Assembly: GCA_965247265.1 (NCBI GenBank)
Contig: OZ252002.1
Span: 2,542,001 to 2,606,000, forward strand
DNA: 64,000 nucleotides
Direction: 5' to 3'
From: G965247265 sp965247265
GTDB lineage: Bacteria; Pseudomonadota; Gammaproteobacteria; UBA4575
Shown here: in pieces, positions 1 through 9,388 of the stretch
Layout of the letters: each line of letters begins with the position of its first letter
Position numbering within the stretch: position 1 is the stretch's first letter
Program-made: the position numbers and the translations under genes
Notes under the pieces: model-generated
What the model was told of the DNA's origin: nothing
The model's input: only the letters and a program-made list of their open reading frames with translations
Database searches by the model: none

Positions 1-1600
1 ATTTATAATTTAACGAACGCGGGTCCACATCAAAACCTTTTGCAGCACGCACCCATCCCTTGTGTGACAGTATAATTGTAAGCGGCTCAGAAAGAATTAA
101 TTCTGATTCATCAATTGCATTTGCAGCCACACGTTGAACTAATTTAGAACGACGTTCATCTCCAAATTCTTCAGCGTCTTGTTTTAATTCTTTTTTCACC
201 AGTGTCTTTAAACGCTGATCTGATTTTAAAGTCAGCTCAAGACTTTTTCGTTCCTCGTTTAATTCCTTTTGCTCTGCTTTTATTTTTATTTCTTCTAGCT
301 TTGCTAAGTTTCGAAGCCTTAAATTTAAAATAGCCTCAGCTTGATGCTCGCTAAGCTTAAAATTTTTAATTAAATTAACTTTTGGATCTTCTTCATTACG
401 AATAAATTTAATTACTTCATCAATATTAAGATAAGCAATTAACAAACCTTTTAATTCGTGCAATCTGCTTGAAACTTTATCTAAGCGCCATTGCAATCTT
501 CGTTTTACTGTATCTTTCCTAAATACGAGCCACTCTTTTAAAAGATCGCACAAATTTTTGACCTTTGGCCGCCCATCAATGCCAATTACATTTAAATTAA
601 TTCGATAATTGCGCTCTAAATCAGTAGTCGCAAAGAGATGAGACATCATTTTATCCATATCTATACGACTGCTTCTAGGGGAAATTAAAATTCTAACTGG
701 ATTTTCATGATCAGATTCATCACGCAAATCTTGAACCATAGGAAGTTTTTTCGCGTGCATTTGTTGTGCAATTTGCTCTAAAATTCTTGCCCCTGAAACT
801 TGGTAAGGAAGGGCTGTAATAACAATATCTCCACTTTCATTACTAAAACGGGAACGCATTCGTATAGACCCGGTACCAGTTTTGTATGCATCATATATTT
901 CTTTAGTTGATGAAATTATTTCTGCTTCAGTTGGGTAATCTGGACCTTTAATAAATTTGCTAAGATCACGAATAGTGGCTTTTGGATGATCCAATAGATG
1001 CACACATGCACTAATGATTTCATTTATATTATGGGGGGGTATGTCAGTAGACATGCCTACAGCAATTCCCATACCACCGTTCAACAAAACATTTGGCAAT
1101 CTCGCAGGAAGTACAATGGGCTCAGATAAAGTACCATCAAAATTTGCAGCCCATTCAGTTGTGCCTTGATCTAGTTCTTGTAAAAGTGCTTTCGCATACT
1201 TTGTGAGACGCGACTCTGTATAGCGCATAGCTGCAAAGGATTTAGGATCATCTGTTGATCCCCAATTTCCTTGACCATCTATCAATGGATAACGATAAGA
1301 AAACTCTTGCGCCATTAGAACCATTGCTTCATAACACGCGCTATCTCCATGCGGATGATATTTACCAATTACATCACCAACAGTTCGCGCCGATTTTTTT
1401 GGTTTTGAACCTGCAGACAACCCAAGTTCTGACATTGCATATACAATTCTTCGCTGCACTGGTTTAAGTCCATCACCAATATTTGGCAATGCACGATCCA
1501 AAATGACATACATGGAATATTCCAAATATGCTTTTTCTGCAAATTCCTGAATAGGCAATGATTCCAGCCCTTCAAAATCCATTTCTAAATTTTCGCTCAT
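1..1600 (-). CDS. parC: DNA topoisomerase IV subunit A (3' end outside window)
   Basis: Catalytic subunit of topoisomerase IV, which separates linked daughter chromosomes together with ParE. The reading frame opens at an ATG at 1600 (start MSENLEMDFEGLESLP) and stays open to the left edge, about 533 codons of a protein usually near 750, so the C-terminal beta-pinwheel domain is missing only because the window ends. The quinolone-resistance region reads KYHPHGDSACYEAMV, with the wild-type Ser and Glu, and the active-site Tyr lies in AAMRYTESRL. The start is 3 bases after the parE stop, so the two subunits are co-transcribed and probably translationally coupled. Recognition is certain; only the length is limited by the edge. 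Confidence 0.97.
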   Translation of the reverse strand, partial: MSENLEMDFEGLESLPIQEFAEKAYLEYSMYVILDRALPNIGDGLKPVQRRIVYAMSELGLSAGSKPKKSARTVGDVIGKYHPHGDSACYEAMVLMAQEFSYRYPLIDGQGNWGSTDDPKSFAAMRYTESRLTKYAKALLQELDQGTTEWAANFDGTLSEPIVLPARLPNVLLNGGMGIAVGMSTDIPPHNINEIISACVHLLDHPKATIRDLSKFIKGPDYPTEAEIISSTKEIYDAYKTGTGSIRMRSRFSNESGDIVITALPYQVSGARILEQIAQQMHAKKLPMVQDLRDESDHENPVRILISPRSSRIDMDKMMSHLFATTDLERNYRINLNVIGIDGRPKVKNLCDLLKEWLVFRKDTVKRRLQWRLDKVSSRLHELKGLLIAYLNIDEVIKFIRNEEDPKVNLIKNFKLSEHQAEAILNLRLRNLAKLEEIKIKAEQKELNEERKSLELTLKSDQRLKTLVKKELKQDAEEFGDERRSKLVQRVAANAIDESELILSEPLTIILSHKGWVRAAKGFDVDPRSLNYK

Positions 1601-1603
1601 GTT

Positions 1604-3490
1604 TTATGCCTGTATAAGGTTGCCTTTTTGCTCCAACCATGTGCGACGATCCGATGCACGTTTTTTTGCTAATAACATGTCCACCAATTGAAACGTTTTC
1701 TTTTCATCTATTAAAAAAAGCTGAATAAGGCGTCGTGTATCAATGGCCATGGTTGATTCTCTTAATTGCATAGGATTCATTTCGCCTAAACCTTTAAAAC
1801 GAGTAATCGTAAGTTTGCCAGTTTTTTTCTCTGCTTTAATACGATCCAATACACCTTGCTTTTCTTTATCATCTAACACATAGAAAACCTCTTTACCGAC
1901 ATCTATTCGAAACAAGGGAGGCATTGCCATATAAATATGGCCCGCTTCAACTAAACTGCGAAAGTGTTGTAAAAATAGCGCACATAATAAGGTTGCGATA
2001 TGTAGCCCATCCGAATCTGCATCAGCTAACACACAAATCTTCCCATATCGAAGGTCTGATAAATCTGAGTTACCAGGCTCAACACCTATGGCGATAGATA
2101 TATCATGCACTTCTTGTGAAGCCAAAACCTGATCTGACGAAACCTCCCAAGTATTTAGTATCTTTCCTCGCAGTGGCATTACTGCTTGAAACACTCGGTC
2201 TCTCGCCTGCCTTGCAGAACCTCCAGCTGAATCACCTTCAACTAAAAATAATTCTGTGCGGGATAAGTCTTCGGCAGAGCAATCTGCAAGCTTGCCAGGC
2301 AATGCCGGACCTGTTGCAATTTTTTTACGTATAACTTTTTTGCTGCGTTTTAAACGCGATTCAGCATTAAGTATTGCAAGTTGAGCAATTTGCTCACCTG
2401 CTTCTGAATTTTTATTTAACCAAAATCCGAAAGAATCTTTTACTACACCCGCAACAAATACCGCTGTTTCACGAGAACTTAATCGTTCTTTCGTTTGTCC
2501 AGAAAATTGTGGTTCTTTTATTTTTACAGAAAGAATATAGCAAAGCTTTTCCCATACATCGTCAGGTGTTAACTTAATTCCTCTCGGCAATAACTTTCTA
2601 AATTCACAAAATTCTCTCAATGCTTCCGTTAAACCTGTACGCAAACCAGAAACATGCGTCCCACCTTGCACGGTTGGAACTAAATTGACATAGCTTTCTT
2701 TAAGTCCATCACCATCTCCCGTCATCCAGGTTAACGCCCATTCCGCAGCTTCTAGTTCACCCTCAAAGCGTTCACAAAATGTATCTTGTGGAATATATTC
2801 AAAGCCATTAACTGATTCGAGCAAATAGTCTTTTATGCCATCTGAGTAAAACCATTCGTGTTTTTTGTTACTGCATTGATCGTCAAATCTAATTTTTAGT
2901 CCAGGGCACAAAACTGCCTTGGCACGCATAACATGCAGCAATTTTGGAACAGAAAACTTATCGCTTTCAAAGTATTTTTTATCTGGCCAAAAGCGTATTG
3001 TTGTTCCAGTATTTCTTTTGCCTACATTTCCAATGACTTCAAGATTTGACGCTTTCTTTCCATTCTTGAATGCCATGTTGAACTCATTTCCATCTCTTCG
3101 CACCCAAACTTCCAAATGTTTTGATAAGGCATTAACTACAGACACCCCTACACCATGCAAGCCTCCAGCAAAAGAATAATTTTTATTTGAAAATTTTCCG
3201 CCTGCATGCAATGTACTCAATACAACTTCTACACCTGAAAGCTTTAATTTTGGATGCTTATCAACAGGCATGCCGCGCCCGTCATCCGTAACTTCCAATG
3301 AACCATCATTGAATAATTTAATATCAATTGATTTGGCAAATCCTGATATGGCCTCATCAACACTATTATCAATCACCTCATGCGCAAGATAATTAGGGCG
3401 AGAAACATCTGTATACATTCCAGGACGTTTACGCACTGGATCCAATCCACTAAGAACTTCAATATCGGCTGAGTCGTATTTTCTTGCCAT
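1604..3490 (-). CDS. parE: DNA topoisomerase IV subunit B
   Basis: ATPase subunit of topoisomerase IV. The 628 residues match the normal ParE length (about 630). In order: a GHKL ATPase with HEVIDNSVDEA (catalytic Glu about residue 38, Mg-binding Asn 42), DDGRGMP near 69 and the GGLHGVGVSVVNALS ATP lid; a transducer domain; and a TOPRIM domain with EGDSAGGSA near 415 and DADSDGLHI near 490. The length and lack of the large GyrB insertion, plus parC directly downstream, make this ParE and not GyrB. A strong promoter lies 37 bases upstream of the start. It is divergent from the addA-like gene. Confidence 0.97.
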   Translation of the reverse strand: MARKYDSADIEVLSGLDPVRKRPGMYTDVSRPNYLAHEVIDNSVDEAISGFAKSIDIKLFNDGSLEVTDDGRGMPVDKHPKLKLSGVEVVLSTLHAGGKFSNKNYSFAGGLHGVGVSVVNALSKHLEVWVRRDGNEFNMAFKNGKKASNLEVIGNVGKRNTGTTIRFWPDKKYFESDKFSVPKLLHVMRAKAVLCPGLKIRFDDQCSNKKHEWFYSDGIKDYLLESVNGFEYIPQDTFCERFEGELEAAEWALTWMTGDGDGLKESYVNLVPTVQGGTHVSGLRTGLTEALREFCEFRKLLPRGIKLTPDDVWEKLCYILSVKIKEPQFSGQTKERLSSRETAVFVAGVVKDSFGFWLNKNSEAGEQIAQLAILNAESRLKRSKKVIRKKIATGPALPGKLADCSAEDLSRTELFLVEGDSAGGSARQARDRVFQAVMPLRGKILNTWEVSSDQVLASQEVHDISIAIGVEPGNSDLSDLRYGKICVLADADSDGLHIATLLCALFLQHFRSLVEAGHIYMAMPPLFRIDVGKEVFYVLDDKEKQGVLDRIKAEKKTGKLTITRFKGLGEMNPMQLRESTMAIDTRRLIQLFLIDEKKTFQLVDMLLAKKRASDRRTWLEQKGNLIQA

Positions 3491-3526
3491 TATTAATTCA
3501 AATTAAAGCTTAATCGAATTCAATTA

Positions 3527-3555
3527 AATATATGCATTTAAGCAATTGTAGTCAA
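3527..3555 (-). promoter_or_regulatory. Sigma-70 promoter for parE-parC
   Basis: Read on the minus strand: -35 TTGACT (3550-3555), a 17-base spacer, -10 TATATT (3527-3532). Five of six bases match the consensus in each hexamer, with ideal spacing. The -10 ends 37 bases before the parE ATG. This is a sequence-only call. Confidence 0.7.
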
Positions 3556-3580
3556 AAGAATTCAACAGTATCCTACTTAA

Positions 3581-6500
3581 ATGCCTTACTCTCAAACTAA
3601 AGACTTCCAACACGCAATTAATCCAAATAAAAATATTGCCGTATTTGCATCAGCTGGTACTGGGAAAACACAACTATTGGTTCACCGAATTTTAAAGTTA
3701 TTACTAAATGATGCAGATCCAGCACAAATATTAGCCATTACATTTACACGCAAATCAGCTGCAGAAATGCGAGAACGCCTAATGACTATCTTAAAAAAAT
3801 GGGCAGAACTCGATGACATAAAACTTAAAGAATCACTTAAACACATATCACATACTTATGACTATGCCAGCATAACAAAAGCGAAGAATCTATATGAAAC
3901 GTTATTATTTGCCGATTATGATATACGCATTACCACATTCCACGCATTCTGCCAGGATATACTTAAAAAGTTTGCGCTCCATGCCGGAATACCTGCAGGC
4001 TTTAATGTAGCAGAAAATACTGAAGATCTAAAACGTGAGGCACTTATTCAAATTTACAAAATTGCACACTCACGATTGGACCCCAAGCTTTCTAATACGC
4101 TTTTTACACTATTAAACCATTGCGGGACAGTTTTTAATGTTAACACCGCGCTTGACTCATTTATTAACGCTAAAAGTGATTGGTGGAGCTTTACAGAAAA
4201 TCAGGATGACCCTGCTGATTTTGCTGCCTCAAGAATGCATCAGTATTTTCTTTCAAATCAAAATGAGCCTGATGCAAATCAGATAAAACAACATTTAATC
4301 GCTTTATTAAAACAATATTGTCATCTATTAAAACGCATTGGGCCTGAGACGACTCAAAATTGCAATTACATTAATGGATTTTTAACTGATGAAAATTATT
4401 TACAAATAGAAGATATACCAGAAGTCATATCCATATTTTTAACAAAAAAACAAACGGTTAGAGTTCTTAAATCAAACAAAATACTCGAAAAAAGTCTTGA
4501 TGCCATAGAAATGCAGAGTTTTATCAGGCTTCATGAAGATATTGGCAATTTGCTTATTCAGCAGATGGATTTATTAAAAGTTACTGAATTAATATCGTTT
4601 AATGAAGCATGGTTTTATGCCGGCTACAAACTGCTTAACGAGTTTCAGAAAATAAAATTTAATAACCATCTTTTAGATTTCGATGATTTAGAATGGCATA
4701 CGTATATGCTGCTAAAAAAACATAAAGATTCATCATGGATCCAATATAAATTGGATCAACAAATTAAACATATTTTAATTGACGAGTTTCAAGATACAAA
4801 CCCAACGCAATGGAATCTTCTATTTCCGCTGTTAGAAGAAATAGCTTCACACCCACAACAAGCAAATAAAAGTTTGTTTTTTGTGGGTGACACAAAGCAA
4901 TCTATATACAGTTTTCGACGAGCAAATCCTCAATTGCAATTTACTGCTTCCAAATGGGCTAAAAAATACCTGAACGCAAAACTCATTAATACTGAACGAT
5001 CGTTTAGATCTTCTCCTGTAATAATTGATTTCGTAAACAAGGTTTTTGGCGTCGACAGAAAATACCCTCTAATTAAAACTTTTATACGCCACGAAGCTGT
5101 ACAAACAGATCTTTGGGGGCAAGTACACATTGATCCGCTCATTATTCAGGAAAAAATTAGCGCAACACCAGAAAGCTTTCCAAATCCGCTTCTACAAGCA
5201 AATACCAATGCAAATATTGATGCTAATTACGTTGAAGGAAAATCTGTTTCTGAAAAAATTAAAAATTTAGTCTCAGCCTCAACTGCGATATTTGAAAATG
5301 GAAAAACGCGAGCCGTTCAATATGGTGATATTTTAGTTCTAGCTCGCAACCGTGCCCACCTAGAAAAATATGAATCTGCATTACGAGAATTTAATATCCC
5401 TTATATCAGCGTAAATGAGGGTGAATTTCTGGATCAGCTTGAAGTTCAGGACATTCTTGCCTTACTAACATATCTCATCCAGCCATTTAATGATTTAGCA
5501 ATAGCGCAAGTGCTTCGTTCCCCATGTTTTGGTATTAGCAATGAGGAACTAATGAAAATTTCTCTTTATCAAGCTGATAGCTTGATTGATAAAATAAAAG
5601 TATTCAGCGATAGCTCACCTACATCTATTGCGAGCCAAGCCATTGAACAATTAAACATATGGCAATACTTAGCCAATAAAATTCCCGTACATGATCTATT
5701 GGACAAGGTATTTTTTGATATTAATATATTTGAACGATATAAAAGAAGTTGTGGGCCAGCCAAACAACAACAAGTCTGTTCAAATTTAACTCAATTGCTT
5801 CACCTTTCTTTAGATATCGATGCGGGCCGTTACTCGAGTATTCAATCATTTTTAAACACAGTACAAAATTCTCATTTCAACAATAACAATTCTAATAGTC
5901 AAAATATCGAGAACCAAAGTCAAAATGCAGTACGAATTCTGACAATCCATGCAGCTAAAGGCCTTGAAGCCCCAATTGTATTTTTAATAGATGCAGCCAC
6001 GTCACTACCAAACAAAAAAGCCTACCAACCCATTATCAATTGGCCGCCAAACGCTAATCAACCAACTCAATTTTTCATTATTGGGCGCAAGGGCAACCTT
6101 GACTCTAATACACAGTTAACACTCAAAGATCAAAATAACCGCGCGTGGGAAGAAGAATTAAACTTATTCTACGTAGCGCTAACACGTGCTAAACAATATT
6201 TATTTATTAGTGGCGTTCAGGGAAAAAAAGGTGTGAAACAAAATTGGTATTCAATAATAAATAAAGCGCTTGAAAATGAAGCACAAGATACTACCTCTAA
6301 CTCAATAATATACTCGTATGGCAATCCTCCTGACATCAAAAGTACAAATCCATCAATTAAACATGAATATGTTGGACCTCCATTCGATTTAAGTAAACCA
6401 TTTCCACATTATGCACAACATTACACACTTTTAGACTCACAAAATGAAACAGCTTCAGAGAAGGCATCACATGGAACACTTGTACATAAAATTTTTGAAC

Positions 6501-6958
6501 TAATGATTATGAATGGTCTTCAAATTTCTCAATCGCTCAAAGCGCAGGCTGAAATTGCGTTAGGAGAAAGATTGGAAGTGAAAGAATTTAGTCATGCAAT
6601 GGCAGAAATAAAAGCTTGTGTCGAAAATCCTGATATCCATGAACTTTTCGAACAAAAACCTGGAAAAATTATTCTTAATGAAATTCCAGTTAGTAGCTTT
6701 AAAGATAATCAGCTGCAATATCACATTATAGATTTCCTAATTATCACAAAAGAGCTGATTTGGATTATAGATTTTAAAACAACATCAAATATAACGATTG
6801 AAACAATGGATGAAAAAGCAAAACTCTACAGATATCAAATATCAAACTATGTTTCTACAGTAAAACTTCTATACCCTAAAAATAATATTCGAGCCTCAAT
6901 CCTATTTACATCCATAGCAACAATTTACTACTACGATGCTCATGCCTTGATTCAATAA
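3581..6958 (+). CDS. AddA-type UvrD family helicase with C-terminal PD-(D/E)XK nuclease
   Basis: A superfamily 1A helicase fused to a RecB-type nuclease, 1125 residues, the layout of AddA, which resects double-strand DNA ends for RecA loading. Seen: Walker A ASAGTGKT (Lys 29), TFTRKSAAEMRERL (motif Ia), DEFQDTNPTQWN (motif II, about 400), VGDTKQSIYSFRRA (motif III), ILTIHAAKGLEAP (motif V) and FYVALTRAKQ (motif VI). The nuclease has GTLVHKIFE (His about 966), IIDFL, IIDFKT (DxK about 1063) and YRYQISNYV, so the catalytic set looks complete. AddA normally works with AddB encoded next door, but no addB is present here: parE lies upstream on the other strand and dsbC converges 17 bases downstream. 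It could be called RecB-like, but RecB has a different gene context and length. Confidence 0.85.
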   Translation: MPYSQTKDFQHAINPNKNIAVFASAGTGKTQLLVHRILKLLLNDADPAQILAITFTRKSAAEMRERLMTILKKWAELDDIKLKESLKHISHTYDYASITKAKNLYETLLFADYDIRITTFHAFCQDILKKFALHAGIPAGFNVAENTEDLKREALIQIYKIAHSRLDPKLSNTLFTLLNHCGTVFNVNTALDSFINAKSDWWSFTENQDDPADFAASRMHQYFLSNQNEPDANQIKQHLIALLKQYCHLLKRIGPETTQNCNYINGFLTDENYLQIEDIPEVISIFLTKKQTVRVLKSNKILEKSLDAIEMQSFIRLHEDIGNLLIQQMDLLKVTELISFNEAWFYAGYKLLNEFQKIKFNNHLLDFDDLEWHTYMLLKKHKDSSWIQYKLDQQIKHILIDEFQDTNPTQWNLLFPLLEEIASHPQQANKSLFFVGDTKQSIYSFRRANPQLQFTASKWAKKYLNAKLINTERSFRSSPVIIDFVNKVFGVDRKYPLIKTFIRHEAVQTDLWGQVHIDPLIIQEKISATPESFPNPLLQANTNANIDANYVEGKSVSEKIKNLVSASTAIFENGKTRAVQYGDILVLARNRAHLEKYESALREFNIPYISVNEGEFLDQLEVQDILALLTYLIQPFNDLAIAQVLRSPCFGISNEELMKISLYQADSLIDKIKVFSDSSPTSIASQAIEQLNIWQYLANKIPVHDLLDKVFFDINIFERYKRSCGPAKQQQVCSNLTQLLHLSLDIDAGRYSSIQSFLNTVQNSHFNNNNSNSQNIENQSQNAVRILTIHAAKGLEAPIVFLIDAATSLPNKKAYQPIINWPPNANQPTQFFIIGRKGNLDSNTQLTLKDQNNRAWEEELNLFYVALTRAKQYLFISGVQGKKGVKQNWYSIINKALENEAQDTTSNSIIYSYGNPPDIKSTNPSIKHEYVGPPFDLSKPFPHYAQHYTLLDSQNETASEKASHGTLVHKIFELMIMNGLQISQSLKAQAEIALGERLEVKEFSHAMAEIKACVENPDIHELFEQKPGKIILNEIPVSSFKDNQLQYHIIDFLIITKELIWIIDFKTTSNITIETMDEKAKLYRYQISNYVSTVKLLYPKNNIRASILFTSIATIYYYDAHALIQ

Positions 6959-6975
6959 AATTATTTAAGCAACTA

Positions 6976-7704
6976 CTAATTTTCATTTGGAGTTGAATCT
7001 AACATTGCTGCCAATTCTTTTGCAGGTCGATATCCTGGTACAAATGTGCCATCATCCATAAATAGTGCTGGTGTTCCATTTACACCTAACTTTTGACCCA
7101 TCAATAACTGGGCTTCAACAGGATTATCACATTTAGCTTCTGGTATATCCTCCCCTGCCTTCGCTTTCGTCATAGATGCCTGTTGGTCTTTAGAGCACCA
7201 AACATTAACAGCCTTCTGATACGACGGAGTATCTACACCTGAGCGAGGAAACATCATGTAACGCACTTCAATGCCGTAGCTATTAAGCTGATCCATTTCA
7301 GAATGCAACTTGCGACAGTACCCGCAATCTATATCAGTGAAAACTGTTATCGAATAGCGAGGATTTTTAGGTGAAAATAAAATCATTTCAGATTTATTCA
7401 GCTTACTTAGCAAATCACTTCGAATAGATACTCGCGCAGTCTCCGTTAGGTTTTCATTAGTGTCCAAATCAACCATAGATCCTTGTAATACATAGCGGCC
7501 ATCAGCGGAAAAATAAAATACTTCAGCGCCATACATAACCTCATAAAGCCCGTCTATTTTCGTTGGCTTAATTATTCCTGGCTTCTCTTGTGGCGCCAAT
7601 TTATCTATTCGCTCTTGAATTTTTGCAATATCTTCGGCTTCTCCTGCCGATAATGCACCAATACTAAATATGGCTAATATGAAAGACACTAAAAATATAC
7701 GCAT
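6976..7704 (-). CDS. dsbC: Thiol:disulfide interchange protein DsbC
   Basis: Periplasmic disulfide isomerase that reshuffles wrong disulfides. The 242 residues start with a signal peptide (MRIFLVSFILAIFSIGALSA), followed by the small dimerisation domain and a thioredoxin fold with the active site FTDIDCGYCRK (about residue 125) and the cis-Pro loop GVNGTPALF. The frame is open further upstream to 7830 and into xerD, but the ATG at 7704 is chosen because it begins the signal peptide and has an AGGGA ribosome site just before it. It lies downstream of xerD on the same strand, the order seen in E. coli (xerD-dsbC-recJ); recJ is not here. Confidence 0.93.
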   Translation of the reverse strand: MRIFLVSFILAIFSIGALSAGEAEDIAKIQERIDKLAPQEKPGIIKPTKIDGLYEVMYGAEVFYFSADGRYVLQGSMVDLDTNENLTETARVSIRSDLLSKLNKSEMILFSPKNPRYSITVFTDIDCGYCRKLHSEMDQLNSYGIEVRYMMFPRSGVDTPSYQKAVNVWCSKDQQASMTKAKAGEDIPEAKCDNPVEAQLLMGQKLGVNGTPALFMDDGTFVPGYRPAKELAAMLDSTPNEN

Positions 7705-7774
7705 AATTATTCCCTGCTGTAACTTCCTAAATATTTGGTCCTGCTTAATAAGACCGTAAAATGTGAGATTAATT

Positions 7775-8692
7775 TCAACCTCGTGGATGATGGCGTCGAT
7801 GCAACTCCTGCAATCTTGCCTGTGCCACATGTGTGTAGATCTGTGTAGTAGATAGATCGCTATGACCTAGCAACATTTGTACAACACGTAAATCTGCACC
7901 ATGATTCAACAAATGTGTTGCAAAAGCATGACGAAGGGTATGAGGCGAGAGATGTTTTGTAATTCCAATAAATTTTGCATACTTTTTAATCAAATGCCAG
8001 AATGCCTGACGCGTCATTGCAGCACCTCGATTTGTTATGAATAAGGCATCACATTGAGCATTCGATTTCAACAAATCAGCTCGAGCCTTTTTAACAAATC
8101 GTGCTATCCAGTCGTTAGCTTGCTCTCCAAATGGAATAAGTCGCTCTTTGTTTCCTTTTCCGATAACACGTATCACACCGTGATTCAAATTCACTTGATT
8201 AAGTGTTAACCCTACAAGTTCACTGACTCGCAACCCACATGCATAAAGAACCTCCAACATTGCCCGATCGCGAATTCCATGTGGTTTATTGATATTTGGC
8301 GCTGCTAATAAATGGTCAACCTCTTCCTCCGTTAATGTTTCTGGCAGAGGCCTACCCAATTTCGGAAACTCTATTTGCGCTGAAGGGTCTTTTTGTACCG
8401 CACCTTGCCTCACTAGATATCGATAAAAGCGCCGGATACTTGAGAGCAATCTTGCTGATGTGCGTGGCATACTTCCCTGTTGTACGCGATACGATAAATA
8501 ATCTAATAAGTGATCGCGCCGCGCATCAGTTATGTTAGTTGCGGTGGCTGATAACCAATTCGACAAACCCAACAAATCATTTCTATATGCGGACAGTGTG
8601 TTTTCACTTAATCCATTCTCAACCCACAAAGTATCTAAAAATGCTTCAATTACGGGCTGATCCGTAGATAAATGAAGAATGGATTCACTCAT
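7775..8692 (-). CDS. xerD: Site-specific tyrosine recombinase XerD
   Basis: One of the two recombinases that resolve chromosome dimers at dif under FtsK control. The 305 residues have an N-terminal SAM-like core-binding domain and a catalytic domain with all tyrosine-recombinase residues: Arg in YACGLRVSEL, Lys in IGKGNKER, HxxR in SPHTLRHAFATHLL, His in LLGHSDLS and the nucleophilic Tyr in TTQIYTHV. XerD is preferred to XerC because of the ending LQELHRRHHPRG and the neighbouring dsbC. It is a chromosomal housekeeping recombinase, not an integrase of a mobile element. Confidence 0.94.
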   Translation of the reverse strand: MSESILHLSTDQPVIEAFLDTLWVENGLSENTLSAYRNDLLGLSNWLSATATNITDARRDHLLDYLSYRVQQGSMPRTSARLLSSIRRFYRYLVRQGAVQKDPSAQIEFPKLGRPLPETLTEEEVDHLLAAPNINKPHGIRDRAMLEVLYACGLRVSELVGLTLNQVNLNHGVIRVIGKGNKERLIPFGEQANDWIARFVKKARADLLKSNAQCDALFITNRGAAMTRQAFWHLIKKYAKFIGITKHLSPHTLRHAFATHLLNHGADLRVVQMLLGHSDLSTTQIYTHVAQARLQELHRRHHPRG

Positions 8693-8957
8693 ATACTATT
8701 CAAATCCAAGTTAGAAATAAATATTTTTGAGCACGGGCAGTTAATTTGAAACTCTATAAAGAATCTTGATTCGTGAATATACGTAAACACAATATTGTGT
8801 GCGCTCATTGTTTTATTACAATCCTAAATAAAATTACTGACAAACCCCCTATTTTTATTTTTAATAAAACTCTATACTAATCCTGAATTAGGCACGGTAT
8901 TAGTGTAAGAATTTCACATAATAAAATCAACTTTTAAATATTTATATAATAAAACAT

Positions 8958-9374
8958 ATGATAGAGGAAAATCAGAAAATTAGGCAACATGTAACACTTG
9001 CAAGGTGCTTAGGTGTAATTTTGTATGATTTTTTATTACTGCTTTCTATATTAGTTATTATTTCTTCAATTATAGCGGTTATATTTAAATTAACTCCAGA
9101 ACATCCTTATTTTGTCATTTATCAAGCTTTTGTATTTATAATATCTTTCTTTTTTTATAGCTGGTTTTGGATACATGGTGGACAAACACTAGGCATGAAA
9201 ACATGGAAAATTAAAATTACCAATATTGATGGTTCAAGTGTCAGTTGGAACAACGCAACGATTCGATTTGTTACTGCTATTTTTTCATGGCTGCCATTAG
9301 GATTAGGGTATATCTGGTCCATGCATGACAAAAAAACCGTACATGGCACGACATTGCATCTAAAACATGCTTAA
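8958..9374 (+). CDS. RDD family membrane protein
   Basis: A small inner-membrane protein of 138 residues with about three to four hydrophobic segments (roughly 17-45, 53-72 and 103-120). The family signature is seen as LARCLGVILYDFLLL, a slightly degenerate RDD motif, followed by GGQTLGMKTWKIKITN, the typical RDD loop. The function of most RDD proteins is not established; some act as ion exchangers or transporters. It is alone on the plus strand, converging on lptG 14 bases downstream. The 265 bases upstream (8693-8957) are very AT-rich and hold a -10-like TATACT near 8873, but no convincing -35. Confidence 0.8.
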   Translation: MIEENQKIRQHVTLARCLGVILYDFLLLLSILVIISSIIAVIFKLTPEHPYFVIYQAFVFIISFFFYSWFWIHGGQTLGMKTWKIKITNIDGSSVSWNNATIRFVTAIFSWLPLGLGYIWSMHDKKTVHGTTLHLKHA

Positions 9375-9388
9375 TACGATGCTAGTTT

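Noticed and set aside
7705..7830. Longer N-terminus for DsbC
   Set aside because: It would hide the signal peptide in the interior and overlap xerD; the ATG at 7704 has a good ribosome site.
7775..8692. Tyrosine recombinase as mark of an integrated element
   Set aside because: It is XerD by sequence and by the dsbC neighbour; no attachment-site repeats or phage genes are near.
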